Source: Aeromicrobium flavum (GTDB taxonomy: Bacteria > Actinomycetota > Actinomycetes > Propionibacteriales > Nocardioidaceae). Taken from it: a stretch of 64,000 bases of DNA. The notes beneath the pieces were generated by a model that was not told the origin of the DNA, did no database searches, and saw nothing but the letters and a program-made list of their open reading frames with translations. Location: contig NZ_BJZQ01000012.1 in the NCBI RefSeq assembly GCF_007992115.1, forward strand, positions 1 to 64,000. The letters run 5' to 3'. Positions 46,458-57,471 of the stretch are shown piece after piece; position 1 is the stretch's first letter; every line of letters begins with the position of its first letter. A program made the translations under genes and the position numbers.

Positions 46458-47369
46458 ATGATCGAAGTCCGAAATCTCTCCAAGTCGTACGGCGACTTCC
46501 GCGCCGTCGACGACGTCTCGTTCGTGTGCCAGCCGGGTCGCGTCACCGGCTTCCTCGGCCCGAACGGCGCCGGCAAGTCCACCGCGATGCGGATGATCAC
46601 GGGCCTGACCCGTCCCTCCTCCGGCACCGCCACGATCGGCGGCGTCGCCTACGCCGACATCCCGAACCCCGCCGCGCAGGTGGGCGTCCTGCTGGACGCG
46701 TCGGCCCAGCACGGCGGCCGCACGGGCCGCGAGGTGCTGACCATCGGCGCGCGGGCGATGGGGCTCCCCGCCGAGCGCGTCGACGAGATGCTCGCGCTGG
46801 TGGGCCTGACGCCCAAGGAGTCCAAGCGGCGTGTGCGCAATTACTCGCTCGGCATGCGCCAGCGGCTCGGCATCGCCCACGCGCTGCTGGGCGATCCGCG
46901 GGTCCTGATCCTCGACGAGCCGGTCAACGGACTCGATCCGGCCGGCATCCACTGGATGCGCCAGCTGCTGCGCGAGTACGCCAACCGCGGCGGCACCGTG
47001 ATGCTCTCGTCGCACCTGCTGCACGAGATCCAGATCATCGCCGACGACCTGATCGTCATCGGCCACGGCCGCATCGTCGCCATGGGGACGAAGGACGACC
47101 TGCTCCGCACCGCCGGCAGCCGCGTCCGGGCGCGCGACAACGCCGCTCTCGTCCGTGCGCTCGAGGCCGCCGGACTGGAGGCGAGCCAGGCGTCCGACGC
47201 CGTCACCTCCACCGCGACGCCCGAGCAGGTGGGCCTGGCCGCGGCCGCGGCCGGCGTGCCCCTCATCGAACTGCGCGAGGCCGACGGCGCCGGCCTGGAG
47301 GCCATGTTCCTCCAGCTGACCGCCGAGGACCAGCGCGACGTCATCGCCCCCGAAGGAGTCCAGGCATGA
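46458..47369 (+). CDS. ABC exporter ATPase
   Basis: A 303-residue ATPase of the DRA/CcmA-like exporter family. Walker A is [10 protein letters not shown], the signature is YSLGMRQRLGIA, Walker B is VLILDEPVNGLDP, and the switch His is in VMLSSHLLHE. The last 80 residues are the regulatory tail common in drug and antimicrobial-peptide exporters. ATG 46458 has GGTGGAG upstream. It is coupled to the permease by ATGA. It lies divergent from a two-component system, suggesting induction by cell-envelope stress. Confidence 0.9.
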   Translation: MIEVRNLSKSYGDFRAVDDVSFVCQPGRVTGFLGPNGAGKSTAMRMITGLTRPSSGTATIGGVAYADIPNPAAQVGVLLDASAQHGGRTGREVLTIGARAMGLPAERVDEMLALVGLTPKESKRRVRNYSLGMRQRLGIAHALLGDPRVLILDEPVNGLDPAGIHWMRQLLREYANRGGTVMLSSHLLHEIQIIADDLIVIGHGRIVAMGTKDDLLRTAGSRVRARDNAALVRALEAAGLEASQASDAVTSTATPEQVGLAAAAAGVPLIELREADGAGLEAMFLQLTAEDQRDVIAPEGVQA

Positions 47370-48193
47370 GCACGCTCACCAACCAGCCCACGATCGACAC
47401 GACCCGACCGGCGATCCCGTTCGGGCGCGAGGTCCGCGTCGAGACGCGCAAGATGTTCGACACCCGCGGTGGCCGGTGGCTGTTCATCATCACCGGCCTG
47501 CTGATCGTCCTGGCGATGGGTCTCACGCTGCTCGTCGTCGCGCTCAACGACGAGGTCACGATCACCGCCTCCGGGTTCTCGGACGTCATGACGATCCCGG
47601 TCTCGATCCTCGTCCCGATCTTCGCGATCCTGACGGTCAGCAGCGAGTGGAGCCAACGCACGCACCTGACGACGTTCACGCTGCAGCCGAACCGCGGTCG
47701 GGTGGTGGCGGCGAAGTTCGTCTCGGTCACCCTGCTCGCCGTCGGCACCATCGTCCTGGCCGTCGCCCTCGGCGCCGTGGGCAACGTCGTCTACGGGCTC
47801 ATCACCGACCACGATGCGGTGTGGAACGTCTCGGGCAAGCAGCTGTTCTGGACGGTCGTGCTGCAGCTGGTCTTCTTCTGGATGGCCTTCGCCCTCGCGA
47901 CCCTGCTGCTCAACACGCCCGCCACGATCGCGGTCTTCTACGTGGTCGCGCTGATCCTGCCGGTCATGGTCTACCCGGTCCTGAGCTTCATCTTCGAGTG
48001 GGCGCGCGACCTGCTGCCCTGGGTGGACTTCAACTACGCGGCGATGCCCCTGATCAGCGGCGAGAACTTCTTCGGAGAGGCGGTGGACGTCGGTCCCGTC
48101 GAGTACGTGCGGTTCGCGTTCACGATCTTCCTGTGGGTCGTGGTGCCGGGCGTCCTGGGCTACCTGCGGATCCAGCGCACCGAAGTGAAGTGA
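47366..48193 (+). CDS. ABC-2 type permease
   Basis: A 275-residue membrane protein with about six helices (for example WLFIITGLLIVLAMGLTLLV and ILVPIFAILTV). The SSEWSQRTHLTTFTLQPNRG loop after helix 2 is typical of ABC-2 permeases of bacitracin or lantibiotic exporters. It forms the membrane part of the exporter with the preceding ATPase. Substrate unknown. Confidence 0.88.
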   Translation: MSTLTNQPTIDTTRPAIPFGREVRVETRKMFDTRGGRWLFIITGLLIVLAMGLTLLVVALNDEVTITASGFSDVMTIPVSILVPIFAILTVSSEWSQRTHLTTFTLQPNRGRVVAAKFVSVTLLAVGTIVLAVALGAVGNVVYGLITDHDAVWNVSGKQLFWTVVLQLVFFWMAFALATLLLNTPATIAVFYVVALILPVMVYPVLSFIFEWARDLLPWVDFNYAAMPLISGENFFGEAVDVGPVEYVRFAFTIFLWVVVPGVLGYLRIQRTEVK

Positions 48194-48223
48194 GGCCGAG
48201 CCGTCCGCGCGATGGTCGCTCGC

Positions 48224-48229
48224 TAGGTT
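48224..48229 (+). promoter_or_regulatory. Candidate -10 TAGGTT for the enoyl-CoA hydratase gene
   Basis: TAGGTT ends seven nt before ATG 48237; an in-frame ATG at 48228 overlaps the hexamer and is disfavoured. Confidence 0.5.
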
Positions 48230-48236
48230 GGGTCAC

Positions 48237-48962
48237 ATGCCCGACCTGCTGACCATCGCGCGCGACGGCGACGTCGTCGTGCTGACCCTCGGCCGTCCCG
48301 ACCGGCGCAACGCGCTGAACCTGGCGCTGTGCCGCGAGATCCACGAGGCCGTCGTCGACGCCGTCGACCAGGAGGCTCGCGCCCTCGTGGTCACCGGGGA
48401 CGGATCGGCCTTCTGCGCCGGCGCCGACCTCGACGGCGTGTACGGCGACGAGTTCATCGAGGCGCTGTACCGGATGCTGCACCACCTGGCCGAGGTCCCG
48501 GTCCCGGTCATCGCGGCCGTCAACGGCCCGGCGATCGGGGCAGGCACCCAGCTGGCCATCGCGTGCGACCTGCGCGTCGTCGACGAGCGTGCTCGCTTCG
48601 CGGTGCCCACCGCACGCAACGGCATGGCCGTCGACGCGTGGACGATCCGCACCCTGGCCCAGCTCGCGGGCTCGGGCCGCGCCCGGCGGGTGATGCTCGC
48701 CGCGGACACGATCGACCGGGACGAGGCCCTCTCGTGCGGCCTGGCCGATCGCGCCGGCAGGCTCGAGGACGCCGTGGCGTGGGCGCACGAGATCGCCACG
48801 CTGGCGCCGCTGACCCTGGCCCACAACAAGCTCGTCCTCAACGGCAGCACCGACGACGAGCGCATCGCGCAGAGCTTCGCCGACGTCTGGGCCAGCGAGG
48901 ACGTCAAGGAAGCCGCCACCGCTCGCGCCGAGAAGCGCGACCCGATCTTCCGGGGGCACTGA
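48237..48962 (+). CDS. Enoyl-CoA hydratase/isomerase family protein
   Basis: A 241-residue crotonase-fold protein. Oxyanion-hole segments GDGSAFCAGADLDGVYGDEF and NGPAIGAGTQLAIACD are present. The residue pair usually supplying catalytic Glu in true hydratases lies in a divergent segment (PTARNGMAVDAWTIRTLAQL), so the exact reaction is uncertain. It probably acts on an acyl-CoA in fatty-acid turnover. It overlaps the next gene by one base. Confidence 0.85.
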   Translation: MPDLLTIARDGDVVVLTLGRPDRRNALNLALCREIHEAVVDAVDQEARALVVTGDGSAFCAGADLDGVYGDEFIEALYRMLHHLAEVPVPVIAAVNGPAIGAGTQLAIACDLRVVDERARFAVPTARNGMAVDAWTIRTLAQLAGSGRARRVMLAADTIDRDEALSCGLADRAGRLEDAVAWAHEIATLAPLTLAHNKLVLNGSTDDERIAQSFADVWASEDVKEAATARAEKRDPIFRGH

Positions 48963-49420
48963 TGGGACGGCCGCAGAGCGTCGCGTTCCGGGCGCTCGAC
49001 CGCCACGTCGTCGCCGGCCGGGCCGACGAGGCCGCGCTGTCCACGGCGTCGGGCACGCTGTCGTACGCCCAGCTGCTGCACGAGTCGGCGTCGCTGGCCG
49101 GCGGCCTGCGTGACCTCGGACTGCGTGCCGGGGCTCCGGTGCACCTGGACGTGCCCGACCGCCACCTCTGGGTCGTCAGCGTGCTGGCGATCGTCCGCCT
49201 GGGCGCCGAGCCCGACCCCGACGCGTCGTTCACGATCACGGGCGATCCGGTCATGATCCGCGCCGCGGACGAGGAGTACGAGTTCGACCTGGTCCTGCGC
49301 GCGGGGCGCGTCGACCCGGCGCCCTCGTCCGTCCACGACGAGGGCGACTACGGCGAGCGGATGGAGCGCCGGTTCGGCGACGTCCTGGCGACGCTGTTGC
49401 ACGGTGGCACGCTGACCTGA
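48962..49420 (+). CDS. Short ANL-superfamily-like protein (TIGR03089-like)
   Basis: A 152-residue protein. Residues 1-80 resemble the N-terminus of acyl-CoA synthetases/AMP-binding enzymes (ALSTASGTLSYAQLLHESAS then LAGGLRDLGLRAGAPVHLDV). It lacks the P-loop TSGTTG region and everything after it, so it cannot adenylate by itself. Actinobacteria have a related short family often near such genes. It is co-translated with the enoyl-CoA hydratase (TGATG). It may be a degenerate remnant or a non-catalytic partner; I cannot tell which. Confidence 0.65.
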   Translation: MGRPQSVAFRALDRHVVAGRADEAALSTASGTLSYAQLLHESASLAGGLRDLGLRAGAPVHLDVPDRHLWVVSVLAIVRLGAEPDPDASFTITGDPVMIRAADEEYEFDLVLRAGRVDPAPSSVHDEGDYGERMERRFGDVLATLLHGGTLT

Positions 49421-49474
49421 GCCGGTTCCGCCGCGAGGGTCCGCGGTTCGGCGGCCGGTGCCACAATGGGCCCC

Positions 49475-50695
49475 ATGAGTTCGCGCGTGGTCGTTCTGGG
49501 CTCGACCGGGTCGATCGGCACGCAGGCGCTCGACCTGGTGCGAGCCAATCCCGACCGGTTCGACGTGGTGGCGCTGGCCGCCGGGGGCGCCGATCCGTCG
49601 ACCTTGGCGTCGCAGGCGCTCGAGTTCGGCGTCGAGGTCGTCGCCGTCGCCAATGCGACCGCCGCCCAGGACGTTCAGCTGGCCCTCTACGCCGAGGCGC
49701 AGCGCCGTGGCTGGTCGGCGGGGGAGTACCGGCTGCCGCGACTCCTCGCCGGGCCCGATGCCGCCGCCGAGGCCGCTCGCGTCCCCGCCGACACCGTGCT
49801 CAACGGCATGACCGGAGCGGTCGGCCTGCTGCCGACGCTCGCGGCGCTCGAGACCGGTGCCACGCTCGCGCTGGCCAACAAGGAGTCGCTGATCATCGGC
49901 GGCAGCCTGGTGCTCGACGCCGCGAAGCCGGGACAGCTCGTGCCCGTCGACTCCGAGCACTCCGCCCTGGCGCAGGCCCTGCGCGGTGAGGACCCCGAGG
50001 ACGTCCGCCGCCTGGTGCTGACCGCCAGCGGCGGCCCGTTCCGTGGCCGCACCCGCGACGAGCTCCGCGACGTGACGCCCGAGCAGGCCGCGGCCCACCC
50101 CACCTGGGACATGGGCCCGGTCATCACGATCAACTCGGCCACCCTCGTCAACAAGGGGCTCGAGGTCATCGAGGCGCACCTGCTGTTCGGGATCGAGTAC
50201 GAGCGGATCGACGTCGTGGTGCACCCGACCTCCGTCGTGCACTCGATGGTCGAGTTCGTCGACGGATCGACCATGGCCCAGGCGTCCCCGCCCGACATGA
50301 GGCTGCCGATCGCCCTCGGCCTGTCCTGGCCCCGCCGCGTCCCCGGCGCGGTGCCCGCCTGCGACTGGACCTCGCCCACGGCGTGGGAGTTCTTCCCGCT
50401 CGACGAGACCGCCTTCCCGGCGATCTCCGTCGCGCGGCGGGCCGGCTCGTTCGGCCGCACGGCCCCGGCGGTGTTCAACGCCGCCAACGAGGTCTGCGTC
50501 GCCGCCTTCATGGCCGGCGACCTCGACTTCCTCGGCATCGTCGACACGGTCGCCGCCATCGTGGACGAGCACCTGGTCGATCCGGTGTGGGCCACCGGCG
50601 ACCTGACCGTCGAGCGGGTCCTGGCCGCCGACGCCGCCGCGCGCGACCGCGCCCGCGAGGTCGTCGCCGGGCGCGCGGAGGTGACGAGCCGATGA
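49475..50695 (+). CDS. dxr: 1-deoxy-D-xylulose 5-phosphate reductoisomerase
   Basis: A 406-residue Dxr, the committed step of the MEP isoprenoid pathway (DXP to MEP with NADPH). [19 protein letters not shown] begins the Rossmann domain. The metal/substrate motifs [13 protein letters not shown] and ASGGPFRG are followed by [23 protein letters not shown] 49475 is preferred to ATG 49466, with CACAAT seven nt upstream. It overlaps rip1 (ATGA) and ispG follows, giving a dxr-rip1-ispG operon. Confidence 0.95.
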   Translation: MSSRVVVLGSTGSIGTQALDLVRANPDRFDVVALAAGGADPSTLASQALEFGVEVVAVANATAAQDVQLALYAEAQRRGWSAGEYRLPRLLAGPDAAAEAARVPADTVLNGMTGAVGLLPTLAALETGATLALANKESLIIGGSLVLDAAKPGQLVPVDSEHSALAQALRGEDPEDVRRLVLTASGGPFRGRTRDELRDVTPEQAAAHPTWDMGPVITINSATLVNKGLEVIEAHLLFGIEYERIDVVVHPTSVVHSMVEFVDGSTMAQASPPDMRLPIALGLSWPRRVPGAVPACDWTSPTAWEFFPLDETAFPAISVARRAGSFGRTAPAVFNAANEVCVAAFMAGDLDFLGIVDTVAAIVDEHLVDPVWATGDLTVERVLAADAAARDRAREVVAGRAEVTSR

Positions 50696-51989
50696 TGTAC
50701 GCGCTCGGCGTGATCGTCTTCCTCATCGGCGTGGCCGTCTCGATCGCGCTGCACGAGGTCGGGCACATGTGGCCGGCCAAGAGGTTCGGCGTCAAGGTCA
50801 CCCAGTTCTTCGTCGGCTTCGGCCGCACCGTGTGGTCCGTCAAGCGGGGCGAGACCGAGTACGGGCTGAAGCTGATCCCGCTCGGTGGCTTCGTCAAGCT
50901 CGTCGGCATGCTGCCGCCCGAGCGCGAGGAGCGCGACCACGACGGGCACCTCGTCGTGCGCTCCTCCAACACGGGCATGTTCACGCAGATGGCCACCGAC
51001 GCACGGGCCGCCGAGTACGAGGACGTCGACCCGGCCGACGAGGACCGGCTGTTCTACCGCAGGCCGTGGTGGCAGAAGGTCATCGTGATGGCCGGCGGCC
51101 CGACGGTGAACCTGCTGATCGCCACGGTCCTGTTCGCGATCTCGTTCATGGCGTTCGGGGTGCCCACGCCGACCACCACCGTCTCGCAGGTGTCCGACTG
51201 CGCCGTCACCGACGCCGAGGCCGGGCGCGCCTGCACGGACGCCGATCCGATCACGCCCGCTCGGAAGGCCGGCCTCGAGCCCGGGGACGTGCTCACCACG
51301 TTCAACGGCGAGCGGCTCGACGACTGGACCGAGCTCACCACGCTGATCCGCCGCAACGGCGACCGCGAGGCCACGATCGGCTTCGAGCGCGACGGCACCG
51401 CCCAGCAGGTCACCGTCAACACCTCAGTACTGGCGCGTGCGTCGATCGACGACCCCGAGCGGGTCGAGAACGTCGGCTTCCTCGGCGTCTCGCCGGAGTT
51501 CGTGACCGAGCGCCAGGGACCCCTCTTCGTGGTCGACCAGATGGGCGAGATGATCGGCGCCACCGCCAACGCGCTGGTGCACCTGCCGGTGCGCATGGTC
51601 GGCGTCGTCCAGGCCGCGTTCGGCGCCGAGCGGGAGGCGGACGGCCCGGTCAGCGTCGTGGGCGCCAGCCGCGTGGCGGGCGAGCTCGTGACGTACGACG
51701 ACCCGACCTGGGGCGAGCGCGCGCAGCGCATCATCAGCCTGCTGGCGAGCCTGAACCTGTTCCTGTGGCTGTTCAACCTGATCCCGCTGCTGCCGCTCGA
51801 CGGCGGCCACATCGCCGGGGCCCTCTGGGAGCAGCTCCGTCGCACGTTCGCGCGCCTGCGCGGACGGCCCGATCCGGGCTTCGTCGATGTCGCCAAGATG
51901 CTGCCCGTGGCCTACGTCGTGGGGGTCCTCCTTATAGTCATGGGTGTGGTCCTGATCTATGCCGACATCGTCAATCCGGTGAGAATCTC

Positions 51990-51993
<4 letters not shown>
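50692..51993 (+). CDS. rip1: Site-2 protease Rip1/RseP
   Basis: A 433-residue intramembrane zinc protease. HEVGH is at residues 21-25 in the first helix, and the second metal ligand is in LDGGHIAG near residue 377. A PDZ-like domain with [20 protein letters not shown] lies between. It cleaves anti-sigma factors and other membrane substrates in regulated proteolysis. The 4-nt overlap with dxr and GTGA with ispG is the typical actinobacterial arrangement. Confidence 0.94.
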
Positions 51994-53141
<1,148 letters not shown>

Positions 53142-53171
53142 CGGAGCCGTGTCGCCCACCGGACCGCCGGT

Positions 53172-53177
53172 TACGCT
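53172..53177 (+). promoter_or_regulatory. Candidate -10 TACGCT for the GNAT gene
   Basis: TACGCT ends six nt before ATG 53184, a leaderless layout. Confidence 0.45.
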
Positions 53178-53183
53178 TTTCCC

Positions 53184-54050
53184 ATGACTGAGGTCTGCGA
53201 CACACCCGCAGCGACGTCCTCGTACGTGAGGCCGTTGGGGCGGGCCGACCTCGAGCTCATCCACGAGGTCCTCGAGCGCGAGCCGCTCGTCGACATGTTC
53301 GTGCGCCACCGGGTCGACTCCACCCGCCTCGACCGTCGGTGGTTCGGGGCCGAGCTGTGGGGCTACTTCGAGGACGGTGCGGCGGTGTCGCTGCTGCACG
53401 TCGGCGCCAACGTCGTCCCGGCGCAGGCCACGCCGGCCGCGATCGAGGCCTTCGGCAGCCGCTTGCTCTCACACGGTCACAAGCCCAGCTCGCTGGTCGG
53501 CCCCGCCCGGGCCGTGCTGCCGCTGTGGGACCTCGTCAAGGACGCGTGGGGCCCGGCGCGGTCGCCGCGTCCGGCGCAGCCCTTCATGGTGCTCAAGCAC
53601 GACAGCGACGTCCCGCTCGACCCGCGGGTCAAGCCGGTGCGGATCGACCAGGTCGACACCCTCTACCCCGCGTGCGTGGCGATGTTCACCGAGGAGGTCG
53701 GCGTCCACCCCGAGTCGGTCGGCTCGCCGAGCGGCTACCGGGCCCGGGTCACGCAGCTCGTGTCGATGGGCTGGTCCTACGCGATCATCGAGAACGACAC
53801 CGTCCTGTTCAAGACCGAGGTCGGCGCCGCGACCGACACCGGGTGCCAGCTCCAGGGCGTCTGGGTGCACCCCGACCTGCGCGGCACCGGCGTCGCCGCC
53901 CCCGCCCTGGCCTCGGTGATCCGGCAGGTGCGCCGCTCGGTGGCCCCGTCGGTCACGCTCTACGTCAACGAGCACAACACGCCCGCCCGGCGCGCCTACG
54001 AGAACGTCGGCTTCCGCCAGGTCGAGACGTTCGCCTCGATCCTGCTCTGA
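53184..54050 (+). CDS. GNAT-family acetyltransferase (DUF4081-GNAT)
   Basis: A 288-residue two-part protein, like Rv2867c beside gcpE in M. tuberculosis. The N-terminal half (about 1-135) has a DUF4081-like fold. The C-terminal GNAT has LQGVWVHPDLRGTGVAAPAL for acetyl-CoA binding and a late RRAYENVGFRQVETFASI. The target of acetylation is unknown. It is independently transcribed judging from TACGCT upstream. Confidence 0.87.
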   Translation: MTEVCDTPAATSSYVRPLGRADLELIHEVLEREPLVDMFVRHRVDSTRLDRRWFGAELWGYFEDGAAVSLLHVGANVVPAQATPAAIEAFGSRLLSHGHKPSSLVGPARAVLPLWDLVKDAWGPARSPRPAQPFMVLKHDSDVPLDPRVKPVRIDQVDTLYPACVAMFTEEVGVHPESVGSPSGYRARVTQLVSMGWSYAIIENDTVLFKTEVGAATDTGCQLQGVWVHPDLRGTGVAAPALASVIRQVRRSVAPSVTLYVNEHNTPARRAYENVGFRQVETFASILL

Positions 54051-54079
54051 CCCGCACCGCCCCCACCGGAAGAAGACCC

Positions 54080-54454
54080 ATGTCCCGTCGCACCGACCTG
54101 GCGCTCGTCGCCGTCCCGTTCGCCGTCTCCGGTGTCATCCACCTGGTCCGGCCCCGGGTCTTCGAGGCGATCGTGCCCAGGTTCCTGCCCCGTCACCGCG
54201 AGCTCGTCCTGGCCTCGGGCGTGGCGGAGCTCGTCTGCGCGGCGGCCGTCGTGGCGCCGCGCACCCGGCGGGTGGGGGCGCTGGCGTCCGCCGGACTCCT
54301 CGCCGCCGTGTTCCCCGCCAACGTGCAGATGGCCGCCGACGTGGTCCGCAGCCGGCGCGCCTCGCCGGCGTACAAGGCCGGCGTCGTGGCACGGCTGCCG
54401 CTGCAGTGGCCGCTCATCCGGGCGGCCCTGAGCCTGGCGCGCGCCAGCCGATAA
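54080..54454 (+). CDS. DoxX-like small membrane protein
   Basis: A 124-residue membrane protein with about four helices. LALVAVPFAVSGVIHLVRPR, the LVLASGVAELVCAAAVVAPR segment and FPANVQMAADVV resemble the DoxX/DUF-type quinol-oxidase-like family. Function unknown; some members act in oxidative stress. GGAAGAAG precedes the ATG. It is followed directly by the proS -10. Confidence 0.75.
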   Translation: MSRRTDLALVAVPFAVSGVIHLVRPRVFEAIVPRFLPRHRELVLASGVAELVCAAAVVAPRTRRVGALASAGLLAAVFPANVQMAADVVRSRRASPAYKAGVVARLPLQWPLIRAALSLARASR

Positions 54455-54457
54455 CCT
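54452..54457 (+). promoter_or_regulatory. Candidate -10 TAACCT for leaderless proS
   Basis: TAACCT overlaps the DoxX-like stop codon and ends six nt before ATG 54464. Confidence 0.5.
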
Positions 54458-54463
54458 CGTGCC

Positions 54464-56206
54464 ATGCGCATGAGCCAGCTGTTCCTCCGTACCCTGCGCG
54501 ACGATCCCGCCGATGCCGAGGTGCCGAGCCACAAGCTGCTCGTCCGCGCCGGCTACGTCCGTCGCGTCGCCCCCGGCATCTACTCGTGGCTGCCGCTGGG
54601 CCTGCGGGTGCTGGCCAAGGTCGAGGCGATCGTCCGTGAGGAGATGGCCGCGATCGGCGGCCAGGAGGTGCGCTTCCCCGCGCTGCTGCCGCGCGACCCG
54701 TACGAGGCGACCGACCGCTGGACCGAGTACGGCGACAACCTCTTCCGGCTCAAGGACCGTCGCGGCAACGACATGCTGCTCGGCCCGACGCACGAGGAGA
54801 TGTTCACGCTGCTGGTCAAGGACCTGTTCGGCTCCTACAAGGACCTGCCGGCGGTCCTCTACCAGATCCAGACGAAGTACCGCGACGAGGCGCGTCCGCG
54901 CGCGGGCATCCTGCGCGGCCGCGAGTTCATCATGAAGGACTCGTACTCGTTCGACGTCACCGACGAGGGACTCGAGCAGGCCTACCAGGCGCATCGCGCC
55001 GCCTACATCCGGATCTTCGACCGGCTGGGCTTCGACTACGTCATCGTGAAGGCCGACTCCGGCGCGATGGGCGGCTCGGCCAGCGACGAGTTCCTCGCGG
55101 TGCTCGAGACCGGCGAGGACACCTTCGTCCGGTCGCCCGGCGGCTACGCTGCGAACGTCGAGGCGGTCACCACGGTCGTTCCCGACGCGATCGCCTTCGA
55201 CGGACTGCCGGCGGCGCACGCCGAGCAGACGCCCGACACCCCCACCATCGAGACGCTCGTCGCCCACGCCAACGCCGCGTTCCCGCGCGACGACCGCCCG
55301 TGGACCGGTGCCGACACGCTCAAGAACGTCCTCATCATGCTGCGCCACCCCGACGGCTCCACCGAGCCGCTGGCGATCGGCCTGCCCGGCGACCGCGAGG
55401 TCGACGCCAAGCGGCTCGAGGTGCAGGTGTCGCCGGCCGAGGTCGAGCCCTTCGGCGAGGAGGACTTCGCCCGGTACCCCGACCTGGCCAAGGGCTACAT
55501 CGGTCCGGGCGTGCTGGGCACCGAGAACGCCACCGGCATCCGCTACCTCACCGACCCGCGGGTGGTCGACGGCACCAGCTGGATCACCGGCGCCGACGTC
55601 CACGGCTCGCACGTCTTCGACCTGGTCGCCGGCCGCGACTTCACGTCCGACGGCACGATCGAGGCAGCCGAGGTGCGCGCCGGCGATCCCGCGCCCGACG
55701 GCTCGGGTCCGCTCGAGCTCGCCCGCGGCATGGAGATGGGCCACATCTTCCAGCTCGGCCGCAAGTACGCCGAGCGGCTGGGACTGCAGGTGCTCGACGA
55801 GAACGGCAAGCTCGTCACGGTCACGATGGGCTCCTACGGAGTCGGCGTCTCGCGCGCCGTCGCCGCAGTGGTCGAGGGATCGTACGACGAGCTCGGCATC
55901 GTGTGGCCGAAGGAGGTCGCGCCGTTCGACGTGCACCTCGTGGTGGCGGGCAAGGCTCCCGAGCTGTTCGAGGGTGCCGACGGCATCGTCGCCGACCTCG
56001 AGGCCGCCGGCCTGGATGTGCTCTACGACGACCGGCCCAAGATGTCGCCCGGCGTGAAGTTCAAGGACGCTGAGCTGATCGGCGTGCCGACGATCGTCGT
56101 GGTGGGCAAGGGCCTGGCCGACGGCGTCGTCGAGGTCAAGGACCGCGCCACCGGCGAGCGCCGCGACGTGGCCGTGGCCGACCTGGTCGCCACGCTGACG
56201 GCCTGA
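54464..56206 (+). CDS. proS: Prolyl-tRNA synthetase
   Basis: A 580-residue class-II ProRS. Motif 1 region [21 protein letters not shown], motif 2 [20 protein letters not shown] and motif 3-like [17 protein letters not shown] are present. The bacterial editing insertion (INS domain, about 225-400) that removes mischarged alanine is retained. The C-terminal anticodon-binding domain has [15 protein letters not shown] sequence. A 96-nt structured repeat begins one base after the TGA. Confidence 0.95.
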   Translation: MRMSQLFLRTLRDDPADAEVPSHKLLVRAGYVRRVAPGIYSWLPLGLRVLAKVEAIVREEMAAIGGQEVRFPALLPRDPYEATDRWTEYGDNLFRLKDRRGNDMLLGPTHEEMFTLLVKDLFGSYKDLPAVLYQIQTKYRDEARPRAGILRGREFIMKDSYSFDVTDEGLEQAYQAHRAAYIRIFDRLGFDYVIVKADSGAMGGSASDEFLAVLETGEDTFVRSPGGYAANVEAVTTVVPDAIAFDGLPAAHAEQTPDTPTIETLVAHANAAFPRDDRPWTGADTLKNVLIMLRHPDGSTEPLAIGLPGDREVDAKRLEVQVSPAEVEPFGEEDFARYPDLAKGYIGPGVLGTENATGIRYLTDPRVVDGTSWITGADVHGSHVFDLVAGRDFTSDGTIEAAEVRAGDPAPDGSGPLELARGMEMGHIFQLGRKYAERLGLQVLDENGKLVTVTMGSYGVGVSRAVAAVVEGSYDELGIVWPKEVAPFDVHLVVAGKAPELFEGADGIVADLEAAGLDVLYDDRPKMSPGVKFKDAELIGVPTIVVVGKGLADGVVEVKDRATGERRDVAVADLVATLTA

Positions 56207-56302
56207 GCTCCGCCTCCGGCGGACGAGATGTGTAGCGTTGGCCACCCGTTTTCCGGGGATTTCCGTGGAATTCAGTGGAGAACGCCACACATCTCGCGTG
56301 CG
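56207..56302. repeat. 96-nt structured repeat, copy A
   Basis: Begins GCTCCGCCTCCGGCGGAC, itself a CCGCC/GGCGG hairpin, and ends ACACATCTCGCGTGCG. GAGATGTGTAGCGTT (56225-56239) pairs with AACGCCACACATCTC (56281-56295) with one mismatch, and CCAC/GTGG forms an inner stem. Copy B at 57472-57567 aligns without gaps (by hand 74 of 96 identical). Each copy starts right after a stop codon, proS and the lipoprotein gene. Confidence 0.75.
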
Positions 56303-56332
56303 TGGGATTGACAGCCCCCGGACGATGGATCG

Positions 56333-57466
56333 GTGAAGCGACTCGCCGCCGTCCTGCTCGTGCTCACGCTCGCGGGCGCCTGCACGACGAAGGTTGAACC
56401 AGGCGCTACGGGCCCCACAGTGCTGACGATCAACGACGCGACGCCGGTGCTGACGGTGGGGGAGGACTACGACGTCGTCACCCGGGTCCCCGCGGAACTC
56501 GACGGGCGCGCCGCCTCGCTCGTGGGGTGGACCACCGATGGCACGGAGATCCACCAGCGTCACGCGCACAGCGCCGACGGCGACGCGACGGGCGGCGACC
56601 CGTATGCAGTGGCTCTCGTGGCGCGCGATCCGAGGACGGGCCGCACCACGGTGCTCTCGGACCGCGCGCGGCGCCAGGGCCCGGTGGCGCGCGACCGGCT
56701 CCCCGGGAACGCGCTCCAGATACTGTCGGCCGTGGTCGAGCGTGACCTCGTCGTCTGGATCGAGGCGCGGAGCACCCGCATGTCCGGCAACCTGTACGTC
56801 CGCGACATGGCCACCGGCGTCGAGCGACGTCTCGTCCGCTCGGTCGCCCGCGCGGACGCGTCGCCCGTCATCCACGACGGTCATGTGTACTTCGTCGGGG
56901 TGGATGGGGACGATCTCGACGCGGCGCCCGCGAGGACCTCGGTGTACCGGGTGCCGGCCGACGGCTCGGGCGAGCCGAAGCCCGTGGCGCCGGGCGCGTC
57001 CGCGGTGTTCGGCGACAGGTCGCCGGTCCCGAGCACGCCCAAGGACGTGCTCACGGTGGCCTTCGCCGATCGCGTCGTGGACTGGGACGTCGAGCGGGGC
57101 GCCGAAGGTGAGATCGACGGCACGGAGCTGGCGGCCGACTGCGGCGCTTCGGCCGGCGAGGGCGTCAGGGTCGTCTGCGCCGGGTCGCCACAGGAGCTGA
57201 CGATCGACACGGGCGACGAGCGCTTCGTGGTCGAGGGTGCCCGAGGGAGGTTCGCCTGGCCGCAGGCGAACGGCCGATGGGTGATGTTCACGGTCGACGA
57301 CGACAGCCGCCAGACCCAGTACGTGTTCGACCTCGAGCGCGAGAAGCTGCTGCAGGTGCCCGCGACCCGGAACCTGCGAGGCCTGCACACCCGCTCGTTC
57401 TCCCTGGCCGTGCTCGGCAGCTGGGAGCCCGACGCGACCGAGCCCGTGATCGAACTCCGTCGCTGA
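56333..57466 (+). CDS. Lipoprotein with TolB-like beta-propeller repeats
   Basis: A 377-residue exported lipoprotein. The signal peptide ends at a lipobox LAGAC, so lipidation at Cys17 is expected. The mature part has repeated YV.D...G strands (LYVRDMATGVERRLVRS, SVYRVPADGSGEPKPVA, YVFDLEREKLLQV) suggesting a beta-propeller like TolB/WD40-type proteins. I recognise no specific family. Start GTG 56333. The gene plus its downstream repeat is flanked by copy A upstream, so it looks like an inserted unit between proS and the DUF4439 genes. Confidence 0.7.
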   Translation: MKRLAAVLLVLTLAGACTTKVEPGATGPTVLTINDATPVLTVGEDYDVVTRVPAELDGRAASLVGWTTDGTEIHQRHAHSADGDATGGDPYAVALVARDPRTGRTTVLSDRARRQGPVARDRLPGNALQILSAVVERDLVVWIEARSTRMSGNLYVRDMATGVERRLVRSVARADASPVIHDGHVYFVGVDGDDLDAAPARTSVYRVPADGSGEPKPVAPGASAVFGDRSPVPSTPKDVLTVAFADRVVDWDVERGAEGEIDGTELAADCGASAGEGVRVVCAGSPQELTIDTGDERFVVEGARGRFAWPQANGRWVMFTVDDDSRQTQYVFDLEREKLLQVPATRNLRGLHTRSFSLAVLGSWEPDATEPVIELRR

Positions 57467-57471
57467 CCTGC

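Noticed and set aside
56308-56313. Perfect TTGACA as a -35 for the lipoprotein gene
   Set aside because: A correctly spaced -10 would fall on the start codon, and no TANNNT is present there, so it is probably chance.
53996-57388. Minus-strand open frame of more than 1100 codons over proS
   Set aside because: Shadow of proS and the lipoprotein gene; no start signal and no recognisable domain.
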